From positions 20,062,001-20,126,000 of the forward strand of contig OX392545.1 of NCBI GenBank assembly GCA_947623455.1: a DNA stretch of 64,000 nucleotides, in the 5' to 3' direction. The notes below the pieces were generated by a model. It had not been told where the DNA came from. It did not search any database and saw only the letters and a list, made by a program, of their open reading frames with translations. The stretch's first letter is position 1; the number at the start of each line of letters is the position of its first letter. This document shows positions 58,001 to 64,000 of this stretch, piece after piece. Position numbers and translations under genes: made by a program. Origin of the DNA: Mimachlamys varia (lineage: Eukaryota; Mollusca; Bivalvia; Pectinida; Pectinidae).

Positions 58001-60391
58001 GTCATTTTGTCACAACAAGCTAATGTTCAGTTCTGTGACAAAATGACTTGCTATAGTTGACAGCGTCATTACAAAATTCTACTTGTGTGAAGTACAGAGG
58101 CGACAAAGGTCACCAGAATATGACCTCTTGCGGGATGTTGTCAGATCATTGTAAAAACGGAGTGAGCACAAGGATCTACATTTTAATCAGATTAGATATC
58201 GATGCTGACACCAGATATATCTTTTTGAGTGAACTTGTGTTGCCTCATCTTGAGTATTATGATATAAATACAAATATATCCTGTTTAATACACAATTAAT
58301 ATGTACAGGGCTTTATCAGGGGGTTTTGGGAAATCGGACCCTGGGGTCAAATTGGGAAAAATTGATGGACATAAAATCAAAGCTATTTGGGAAATTTTGA
58401 CAAACACCATTGTAACAACTAAATACATCATTTCTTTTCTAAATTATTTAAAGCATTGTCATTATCAGTTCTCATGACATTTACAGCCATCTTTCTTGTA
58501 AAAATGTTCCTTATTAAAATTAATGTCCACAACCAAATTTTTTTCACGTGTCTGAATTGGGAAATACATGTACCTCAAAAAGAGGAAATTTGGGAAAAAT
58601 CACAACTTTTTTTCATTGGGAATGGGTCCGTTTACCGGACCTAAAAAGAGGGGTGATAAAGCCCTGATGTAATACATACTGCAAACAGTATACATGTTTC
58701 AGTGGTAACATAATATTCTTCGGGGTAAGCATTGGCTTATTCAAGGAAATATAACTTACAGGACCCAGTGTACTGCTATCAACAGATGGCGCTGCCAACA
58801 TGCTTGATGCCTCTGCTTGAATACCGGAGTAGGAGGGGATAGGATCGCTGCCAGAGGGGACTTCTCGTATCTCCCGGTATTCGTTCACTGGAGATATTCG
58901 CTCATATGAAGACTGTGGAGCCTGATAGGCCTGCGGGTCTGATGGGGAAATGTAGGCATCTGGAAACGGCACCCTAGGAGATACACAGACTTTTTTGAAA
59001 TTAATTTCTTTACACAAATATACCTTGGGTTATAGATGTGGCTAAAGAAACATGTTTTTAACATCAGTTAGCTTTGAACATTCAATAGTGAATTCTACAT
59101 TTATGGCCCTGTTGGTAAGGTGATATGAAAGTTTGTCTACCCGAAGCAGTCATATTCCCTCGAGGGTGTAGCCCGAGGGGAATATGACTGCTGATGGTAG
59201 ACAAATCTTCATAATACAAGATCAAGATCCATAAATTGTTTATTATACCGAAAAAAATGTATAAGTCAAATTGAATCAACAAAAAATGTTTTTGATTACA
59301 TTTTTCACAAGTTTATCTTTGTTTGTTTACACAATGAAACCAAAAACAACGACAACTCTTGCGAGAATCAAAAAGAGGGTTGCAATGGGGGCACGTGCTC
59401 CAGGGAGATACGAAATTTGTCAGCCCTGGGGAAGACACGATGCTTTGTAACACTGTCATGTGACGTGTTTTAACGAATCAGCTTTAGAGAAATCAAGATG
59501 AGGTATAATAATAATCTTAAACTCAGTCACTACTGAAGTTTCATAATGAACTACTCAAACCTTGAATAAATTGGGAGAGTGTAAATGTCTCGTTATAGGG
59601 GCGATTGAGTAAAAAAAATATAATGCAAATGATGTATGTGTAAACGCAATGCAATGCAACACAATGCTATGTGCAAATGTTTTCAATACTTTTCTATTGC
59701 TGTAAATATAGATGGATTCTGATGGAATACAAAGTACAAATTTAAGTCCAGTTTGAAAAGGTAATGTACAATGTAAATTGGTGGTAGAAATGACTATACA
59801 ACTTCAAACAAGACATCAGCAAAGTTTATTTGTTGACATGTTTTACATACGAGGTATATATGCTGTCATGAGAATTCAAACTGACTGTCCTGAAGAGAGC
59901 ATATCGAGGTACTGTGTATGCCAAAACATCTCCACATAAGTCATATCTAAGTGGGTAACAGAAAGTCTACTCTTTTCTCAATCTCAATAATAAAGAACTT
60001 GATCAATCCAATGCTTTTTTTACCTAGTACATACCGTATTTTACTGAACAAACCTCTCTCATGAATAAGCCCTCTCCCCACTTTGCCAAATGTTCTTGGA
60101 ATAGGGTGGGTGCCTATAAATAAGCCCCCTTCCTAAATATTATACATGCAAAGTGTGGCGGTACCTGCTCTGTGAATACGGTTGTCCATGGTACTGTAGA
60201 CGCGGGTAGTTTGGGGCGGAGACTCGTGTAGTTGTGGCTGAGGACGAAGCGTACGCTGTTGATGCTGAAGCAGCATAGGAAGTTGCTCCTGATGTATAGG
60301 GCACGCCCACTTCCTGTGAGTAGCGTGGCCCCTGGGTGGACTCGGGGGGCGTCCACACATCATTCCTGTTTGAATGGTTCTCATTGTCCAT
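41048..60391 (-). CDS. PRDM10: PR domain zinc finger protein 10 orthologue, whole spliced gene
   Basis: Coding exons in transcript order: 60391-60165, 58973-58760, 57313-57152, 55997-55788, 54973-54910, 53325-53113, 52118-51970, 51488-51389, 50544-50392, 48800-48679, 47971-47792, 46966-46894, 46083-45872, 44165-44107, 43040-41048. Every junction is GT-AG, the phases agree, and 4131 nt give 1376 residues plus stop. Order: low-complexity N-terminus (1-445), zinc knuckle (about 447-462), PR domain (about 490-620), first C2H2 finger (about 633-655), eleven more fingers, then a Gln-rich tail. Identity as PRDM10 rests on the PR domain plus the spaced finger set and the unusual [20 protein letters not shown] finger region. 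Vertebrate PRDM10 is a nuclear transcription regulator; this protein is somewhat longer because of its N-terminus and tail. Confidence 0.88.
43081..43469. mobile_element. MITE family M1, copy 1 (TTAA ends)
   Basis: 389 bp bounded by TTAAAGGCCCAATATACGTA and its inverse TATATTGGGCCTTTAA. It has good inner similarity to 49953-50351 and 56660-57057 in opposite orientation. Lies 41 nt from the exon 15 acceptor of PRDM10. Confidence 0.8.
44107..44165 (-). CDS. PRDM10: PRDM10 coding exon 14, small linker exon
   Basis: A 59-nt exon, phase 0 to 2: [19 protein letters not shown]. It is needed because exon 13 ends in phase 0 and exon 15 must begin in phase 2. The acceptor TTCTTGTTGTAG and the donor GTGAGT are both good, and the junction reads L-N-K-T-L-K-K. 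Confidence 0.75.
44640..45846. repeat. Compound minisatellite in PRDM10 intron 13
   Basis: More than 25 units of about 42 bp, of two main types: one with GTGAAGGTGAGAGTAATCCA and AAATCGTGGGGGTGTAG, and one with AATCCCTGGATATCGAGGAT plus GATTACAGG. A larger block with CGCAAGTAACCCCTGT recurs four times. It begins about 25 nt downstream of the exon 13 donor (45871) and spreads toward exon 14. Long minus-strand frames (up to 258 codons) are products of the repeat. Confidence 0.9.
45872..46083 (-). CDS. PRDM10: PRDM10 coding exon 13: first C2H2 finger and basic linker
   Basis: Two hundred and twelve nt, phase 1 to 0. Encodes a C2H2 finger [20 protein letters not shown] with the final H (IMTH), then an acidic linker and the basic [12 protein letters not shown], an AT-hook-like G-R-P-P motif. 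The donor is GTAACA. Confidence 0.9.
46894..46966 (-). CDS. PRDM10: PRDM10 coding exon 12: PR domain, end
   Basis: A 73-nt exon, phase 0 to 1. Encodes [20 protein letters not shown] followed by QDLQ. E-L-x-V-W-Y-A-x-x-Y-A across the exon 11/12 junction is the closing PR/SET motif. The donor is GTAAGT. Confidence 0.9.
47095..47160. mobile_element. MITE family M1, truncated copy
   Basis: Only the first 60 or so nt remain (TTAAAGGCCCAATATACGTA to TTCGGGATTCTGAAA); after that the sequence is unrelated. Confidence 0.65.
47792..47971 (-). CDS. PRDM10: PRDM10 coding exon 11: PR domain, middle
   Basis: A 180-nt exon, phase 0 to 0. Encodes [20 protein letters not shown], then [20 protein letters not shown] and [23 protein letters not shown]-x-F-V-R-P-A and E-Q-N-x-V-A-Y-Q are the PR-domain core, close to PRDM10 in vertebrates. 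Confidence 0.92.
48188..48341 (-). mobile_element. SINE body related to the element at 2300-2504
   Basis: Shares TATGGTCATTTGAGGATGTG, GGTGGAGGAAAGCTGGAGTA and CGCAACCCAGAG with 2330-2450. On the minus strand it follows the tRNA-like head in the adjacent array. Confidence 0.65.
48342..48667 (-). repeat. Four tandem copies of the SINE tRNA-like head plus flank
   Basis: Units start at 48342, 48423, 48504 and 48586, each about 81 bp: on the minus strand a flank CATTATAATTTCAATGGGCG followed by TGGTGGCCGAGTGGTTAAGG and TGTCTTGACGTTCTGC. TGGCCGAGTGG is an A box. The array stops 11 nt from the exon 10 donor (48678). Confidence 0.85.
48679..48800 (-). CDS. PRDM10: PRDM10 coding exon 10: PR domain, first part
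   Basis: One hundred and twenty-two nt, phase 1 to 0. Encodes [20 protein letters not shown] followed by PYIGDLVP. The G-V-x-A-x-x-x-[IL] and T-x-F-G-P segments are the PR-domain opening. The donor is GTAAGT, with a four-copy tandem array starting 11 nt after it. Confidence 0.88.
49953..50351. mobile_element. MITE family M1, copy 2
   Basis: 399 bp with the ends TTAAAGGCCCAATATACGTA and GTTACGTATATTGTGTCTTT plus AA. Internal order is inverted relative to copy 1. Its right end lies 40 nt from the low edge of PRDM10 exon 9. Confidence 0.8.
50392..50544 (-). CDS. PRDM10: PRDM10 coding exon 9: zinc knuckle
   Basis: One hundred and fifty-three nt, phase 1 to 1. Encodes [16 protein letters not shown], the C-x2-C-x7-C-x2-H zinc knuckle found just before the PR domain in several PRDM proteins, followed by [20 protein letters not shown]. 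The acceptor is ACTTTCCAG and the donor GTATGT. Confidence 0.88.
50849..51424 (-). repeat. PRDM10: 39-bp minisatellite made of the PRDM10 exon 8 end and its splice donor
   Basis: Fourteen units, on the minus strand near CCTACAACCCAAATAGTTTA then T/GTAAGTAC and AACCCAAAA. Eleven keep GTAAGT; three have GCAAGT, GTCAGT or GTACGT. Some units are 38 nt. The first unit is partly coding ([11 protein letters not shown]) and its donor is the one used in the exon 8 model. Confidence 0.92.
51389..51488 (-). CDS. PRDM10: PRDM10 coding exon 8, with tandem alternative donors
   Basis: A 100-nt exon, phase 0 to 1: [20 protein letters not shown], then [13 protein letters not shown]. The acceptor is CCCTTTCAG. 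The last 31 coding nt and the donor TAT/GTAAGTAC form the first unit of a 39-nt tandem array. Donors at units 2 and 3 (exon ends 51350 and 51311) are exactly 39 and 78 nt later and in frame, so the exon could gain one or two copies of [13 protein letters not shown]. After the third unit a TAG closes the frame. All three versions join exon 9 to give N-S-L-W at the zinc knuckle. Confidence 0.8.
51970..52118 (-). CDS. PRDM10: PRDM10 coding exon 7
   Basis: One hundred and forty-nine nt, phase 1 to 0. Encodes [20 protein letters not shown], then [20 protein letters not shown] and ends SSSQMQ. The donor is GTCAGT. Confidence 0.75.
52965..53040. repeat. CA microsatellite
   Basis: Interrupted ACACAC tract in PRDM10 intron 6. 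Confidence 0.7.
53113..53325 (-). CDS. PRDM10: PRDM10 coding exon 6
   Basis: Two hundred and thirteen nt, phase 1 to 1. Encodes [20 protein letters not shown] and a His/Ser/Asn-rich region ([20 protein letters not shown]). The acceptor is TTTATTTACAG; the donor is GTCAAT, unusual at +4/+5. Confidence 0.7.
53616..54045. mobile_element. Element M3, second copy
   Basis: Aligns with 30905-31400 but has lost most of the terminal hairpin. In PRDM10 intron 5. Confidence 0.55.
54590..54900. repeat. Repeat with a terminal inverted ATTGACACTCGGGTAAGAT segment
   Basis: AATCTTACACTCGTGTCAAT (54788) pairs with ATTGCATTGACACTCGGGTA (54872) around an AT-rich middle, and the left half holds palindromic ATTACACGCGTGTAAT. 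It ends about 10 nt from PRDM10 exon 5. Confidence 0.5.
54910..54973 (-). CDS. PRDM10: PRDM10 coding exon 5
   Basis: A 64-nt exon, phase 0 to 1, with acceptor TTAATTTTCAG. Encodes [20 protein letters not shown], an acidic stretch. Found by bridging the phases of exons 4 and 6. Confidence 0.72.
55788..55997 (-). CDS. PRDM10: PRDM10 coding exon 4
   Basis: Two hundred and ten nt, phase 0 to 0. Encodes [20 protein letters not shown] and ends [12 protein letters not shown]. The acceptor is CCTTTAAAG and the donor GTTAGT. Ser/Gly-rich, no domain recognised. Confidence 0.75.
56660..57057. mobile_element. MITE family M1, copy 3
   Basis: 398 bp, TTAAAGGCACAATATATGTT to TATATTGGGCCTTTAA, same orientation as copy 2 and aligned along the whole length (for example GGTTTGTTGTTGAAGTGGGC). 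Confidence 0.8.
57152..57313 (-). CDS. PRDM10: PRDM10 coding exon 3
   Basis: One hundred and sixty-two nt, phase 0 to 0. Encodes [20 protein letters not shown], then [10 protein letters not shown], and a Gln/His run ([16 protein letters not shown]). The donor is GTAAGT. A TTAA-type MITE ends 94 nt downstream of the exon. Confidence 0.78.
57366..57703. mobile_element. Miniature element M5, copy 1
   Basis: Ends AAGGCTTTATCAGG and GATAAAGCCTT. Interior shares AATTGGGAAAAATT and TTTCATTGGGAATGGGTCCG with 58314-58672. Confidence 0.65.
57724..58192. mobile_element. MITE family M2, copy 2
   Basis: Ends AATCTGATTAAAA and TTTTAATCAGATT are perfect inverted repeats. The body matches 26164-26553. It is bracketed by the two M5 copies. 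Confidence 0.7.
58314..58672. mobile_element. Miniature element M5, copy 2
   Basis: Ends AGGGCTTTATCAGGGG and GATAAAGCCCT, same orientation as 57366-57703 and closely matched (GACCTAAAAAGAGGGGTGAT). Confidence 0.65.
58760..58973 (-). CDS. PRDM10: PRDM10 coding exon 2
   Basis: Two hundred and fourteen nt, phase 2 to 0. Encodes [20 protein letters not shown] and a Ser/Pro-rich stretch ending [16 protein letters not shown]. The acceptor is CTCCTAG and the donor GTAAGT. No domain is recognised. Confidence 0.78.
59124..59213. mobile_element. Short palindromic hairpin element
   Basis: Arms of about 40 nt (TATGAAAGTTTGTCTACC and GGTAGACAAATCTTCATA, with inner CAGTCATATTCCCTCG and CGAGGGGAATATGACTG) around a loop of a few nt. 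In PRDM10 intron 1. Confidence 0.65.
60165..60391 (-). CDS. PRDM10: PRDM10 coding exon 1 (start codon)
   Basis: ATG at 60391 begins [19 protein letters not shown]; the rest is rich in Ala, Ser, Thr and Tyr ([19 protein letters not shown]). The exon extends upstream to 60474, where a TATTTTTCAG acceptor follows, so about 83 nt of 5' leader precede the ATG. The donor is GTACCG in phase 2, which is weak but fits the next exon exactly. Confidence 0.75.
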
Positions 60392-60479
60392 CTTAAAGAA
60401 GAGGTCAGAGGTCAGGGTTCAAATGATGACAAGACAGAATGCATCCATCGTCAACACTTGATTGACATCAGGTCCTGAA

Positions 60480-63160
60480 AAATACAAATCACTTGTTAAT
60501 AATTTATTAAAAAGAAAATTATTTCTAATTTCTCTTTTTTTTCAATTCTGAGAGGAAAGAAATGGGATATTTGCTTAAATTTTATAATAACACAATAGGA
60601 CGCAACATTCATCTTGCTCAAAGTCAATCCTGAGACAAAATTTCAAATCTGCTCAATTACCTATTGTATAACATGAAATGTTTATTGTGTACAAAAATTC
60701 AAGGTTACAACTGAACAGCGAAATAGTCTATATACCAGTACTGAACAAAAAATTTTATACAGTCAAATGATCACAGTATGTACTTTTCGATTAATTTTTA
60801 TGAAGAATTGACAGAAGTTTGAACTACAAATGTACACAATTTAAGAGGCTATCAACGTTAACCTAGTCCAAAGGGTTCTGAATATAGAGATCATCTGCAA
60901 GCAACTCCAATATTAAGTTAGGAAACAAAACACTGACATACGTATACACTGAACAAGGACTGTATTCACTGTATTTAGCGCCCAGTGATCAATTTCGAAC
61001 TAGTTGTACATATATATTACAGATATTTGTTGGCTTTTTTTCTTGTAAAGTTGCACACAGTGAGGTTTGCCGTACAATTAAATAGCATTATTTAGCTGTA
61101 CGTGTCACGGTTTGTGGGGACCCTTATACAATTTTAATACCTCTGTAGAGAGGGGAGGGGCACTAATTACGGCAAATATGGTATGCCTTATTCCTAGCTA
61201 GCCAATGATTAATATGTATGTCAATTTCATTATCAATTTTACTTTAATCATATTTCTGAGACCGTGCTCTAAAAAATAAATGAATTTTTGCTGACTGAGC
61301 AAATAAAGAGTGCATCTAGAAGCATTTCAAAACTCTACAGTAAATTTTGAAATTATTGACATCCCCACAGTATATGAGTAATTGTTTCTCTCTCCGTCTT
61401 GCAAAGTCAACACAATGGGCTGTAACTAGGTTTGCCTGAAGGACTAAGTACAGGACAATTCAATATGGCGGAGGTGTTTTTACCAAAACTTGTTATTTTA
61501 CTAAATACTGCAAAATACATGACCAAAATAGACCACCAAGTACATTTTGTGATAGAGAATCGATAATTTCAACCATATGTTGGTGCGTTTTGTGGTTTTT
61601 CTGTTATATGCCTAAAAACGCCTGCATGTTTGCAGAATACTGCGAAAGATAATAAAAACAATGAATATCATTTTTTGTTTCTTAATATACACATAATGAT
61701 CGACGAGCCGTCGATTGAGTGAACAAGTTTTACATATTTTTTTAAACTACTCCCAAACTTTAAAAGAATTAAAAATTTTTTTAAAAAATCCATGAAACAG
61801 TCTGATGCCTTTTAGATGTAACTTAATTTATTACTCTACTATCTGAATTTCTGTCACATGTATATATAACACAGGTAAATCAAACTCAACATAAACGAAA
61901 AAGACTGGAGTGGAATTGTGTTATCCTATAACTGCTGGCATGGGCATGCATATTTATAACATCCATTCTTTTCAAAAATTTAAGACTAAAATATCAAAAT
62001 AAATAAATTCAATCCAATACACAATTTTCAATGGATTTAATTGTTACATGAACTTTATATTTTCTATGATAGATCTACCTATCATTAGAAATATATATAT
62101 ATGTAGAAGAATTATTTTAATATAAGACTATACTTTATCCTTGCATTATACCTGTATATGCTAGATCTAGTAGAGTCAATATACTAGGTTACTTTAGATG
62201 TTTGCTCCTTAAAATTAAATACCTGTATTAAAAACTGTTAATGAAATTTTCTGTTCACTTAGAAATAGTTTTTTTTTTCTAACACATGGAGTCTAGGGCT
62301 ATACAATATAATATAAATTTGTTTTTTTATGGGGCACTTCAAGTCCACTACATTGTATTTTGTTGTAAAAAAAATATCAACCACAGTAGATCTAGATCTA
62401 GATTAGCTAGAGTTCTAAGCGTTTTGTTCATTTTCCTTTTTGCAATAAAATTTTCGGCAATAAAAAGGATATTGAATTTGCCCTCATACAAAGACACTAC
62501 ATATGTCACTTAATGTACATGTAGGCCTTATACTGCTATCCTATTTAATAATTTGACCTTGTCATAATCTCGACAATAATTGTTTTGCCCCAGGTCTAGG
62601 CCTATGCCTACGGACATTGCTGATGTTTTCTGGGTTTTAATCCGACCCAGGCCAAAATTGGAATGACCCATGATCACCCCCACCACTGGTTTCGCCAGGG
62701 CGACAGAACAACGTAGAAGGGGTGGGCGGCCATATTGTGTAGATAAACCACCATTTTGTCCAACATTCGTAGACAGAAATAAATTATGCTAATTGTAAAT
62801 TTTGTCTAATAATACTATGTTCGGATTGCTTTAAGTGTTAATTTGACAAAGTAGAACACAAATCGCGAAAAGGAGTCGAAGCTTTATCGGCGTTGACCAT
62901 TTTCACCCTATGATGGAATGTTCAACCGGGTTGTCCCATTCTGCACGAAATAACATTTTGGAATGACCTGGAATATCCCAACGCGAAGGGGACGAGGAAA
63001 ACGTCACTCGTCTGACAAGTGCGCGGGTAACTAAAAATTCTCAACTTGCAAAAAGTTAAAGAACTACTCGCAGATTGGTATGGCGTCAGTTTCGTGCAAT
63101 AAAATTATCGCATAATAATGTTATTTTAAAGTAAATGATACAATAGATTGCAACATTGAC
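60480..63160. other. First intron of PRDM10, AT-rich, no feature recognised
   Basis: No exon or structured repeat with support. The right third (about 62600-63160) becomes less AT-rich toward the promoter. Confidence 0.4.
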
Positions 63161-63164
63161 CTAC

Positions 63165-63260
63165 CTGTGGTTTTCAACTTCTCGTGATATCCCGTCAAAG
63201 TCACGTGCCGAGATTGACTACAGAATTTGTTTAAACATGGCTGCTCCCATGAATGTTGTT
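63165..63260 (-). other. PRDM10: Proposed 5' untranslated exon of PRDM10
   Basis: On the minus strand, sequence ending AAGTTGAAAACCACAG meets a consensus donor GTAGGT at 63164. Nothing between here and the acceptor at 60475 has a better donor. The open frame through it is not needed for coding, since the next exon has its own ATG. The upstream limit is a guess. Confidence 0.45.
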
Positions 63261-63303
63261 TACATTGGGAATGTGTAGTTCCTACTAAAAAGTCGAATCG
63301 GAT
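63201..63303. promoter_or_regulatory. Proposed bidirectional promoter of PRDM10 and the right-edge gene
   Basis: The two divergent 5' ends are less than 150 nt apart. The interval carries an E-box TCACGTG (63201-63207) and an AACATGGCTG motif that resembles a YY1 site. There is no TATA box, as is usual for housekeeping promoters. Confidence 0.4.
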
Positions 63304-63381
63304 ATGGATGAAAGTAGCCACAAACCTGGGCTTTATAGATGGAAAAAGCAAACAGATGCACGAGTATATTCAAGATCACAG
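63304..63381 (+). CDS. First coding exon of an unrecognised divergent gene
   Basis: ATG at 63304 begins MDESSHKPGLYRWKKQTDAR and ends VYSRSQ at a strong donor GTAAGTAA, phase 0. The peptide is hydrophilic and basic, with no signal or known motif. The start follows directly on the proposed bidirectional promoter. The gene continues past the right edge; its function cannot be told. Confidence 0.55.
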
Positions 63382-63526
63382 GTAAGTAAAACTACACACG
63401 TCGAGAATTAATTTCAAGACAAAGGCAAGATTTGAAAGGGTTATCAGACGATACTGAAAGTTTGACCCAAATTGGGGATGCTATTGGAACGTACTTATCA
63501 TGTTAATGATACCTCTTAAATCCAAG

Positions 63527-63590
63527 TCAGACCACATGGACGATTTATGGTTAAAGGAGAAAACGGCATCGGTTAACCCAAGTAAAACAG
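63527..63590 (+). CDS. Second coding exon of the divergent gene
   Basis: A 64-nt exon, phase 0 to 1, reading SDHMDDLWLKEKTASVNPSK, with acceptor TAAATCCAAG (mediocre) and donor GTAAAT. It keeps the frame of the first exon open. No family is recognised. The rest of the gene is not in the window. Confidence 0.4.
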
Positions 63591-64000
63591 GTAAATTCGG
63601 CCCTATGTACATGAAATATTGATGATGAAAAGTATACTTAGTACTTTCTTTGCATTTCATTTGACACTTGCATTTGTCTGTGTATAATGAAAAAAATCCT
63701 TGTCTTCGTAAACAATTTTCACCAAATTAAACACCGCAGGGACATGTTACAAATCCTATTTCAAAGTGTAGATATATATATAGTCTTCATAAGCCATTTT
63801 GCAAAGGTGATTTAAAAAAGGAACTAATTATAAGTACCACTGCATTATATAATCACATCCAGTAAAAAGATAGTTTTTATTGATACAAAAATGCTTGCAT
63901 TGATCAATCTACTGTACATGCGAGTCCTGAGTCCATGAGTACTCATACAATTATGAAACGACTCATAGAAATTTTGGAAATGCTTCAATTTATCATTATG

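Overview
This window is nuclear DNA from an animal. It is AT-rich and intron-rich, and it is crowded with miniature inverted-repeat elements, a tRNA-derived SINE and minisatellites. The interspersed repeats resemble those common in bivalve mollusc genomes, so a bivalve (scallop- or oyster-like) is my best guess. That guess rests on recall of repeat style, not on a search. There is no bacterial, viral or organellar gene content.

Left part (1-32.4 kb). A plus-strand gene of 16 coding exons (8236-32362) can be followed with every intron phase matching. It encodes a predicted secreted protein of 1067 residues: signal peptide, two CUB domains and seven immunoglobulin-like domains. Only one Ig domain (exon 12) has the normal cysteine pair. 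The other six form a related family that keeps the Ig tryptophan and the Y-x-V-x-x-x-N-x-x-G end, but five have no cysteine and one has a single cysteine. Upstream, on the minus strand, lies a diverged copy of the same promoter, signal-peptide exon and first intron (about 2040-3700 against 7700-9965). It is the start of a head-to-head paralogue whose later exons lie beyond the left edge. Extracellular recognition or adhesion is a reasonable guess for the protein, but nothing here proves it.

Middle (32.4-41 kb). No convincing gene. This stretch holds nested palindromic elements, a bivalve-type interspersed repeat seen twice, a 41-bp minisatellite of about 1.25 kb, and the probable 3' untranslated region of the next gene.

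Right part (41-63.3 kb, minus strand). An orthologue of PRDM10 is present: 15 coding exons, 1376 residues, with a low-complexity N-terminal region, a zinc knuckle, a PR (SET-related) domain, 12 C2H2 zinc fingers and a Gln-rich tail. Its 5' untranslated exon lies at about 63165-63260. A plus-strand gene that I do not recognise begins at 63304 and runs off the right edge, so the two seem to share a bidirectional promoter.

The most unusual pattern is that six tandem-repeat arrays, in two unrelated genes, begin at or within about 30 nt downstream of a 5' splice site. In two of them the splice donor itself is the repeated unit. In PRDM10 this gives 14 tandem copies of the end of an exon with its donor; three of the donors are in frame and would add 0, 13 or 26 residues just before the zinc knuckle.
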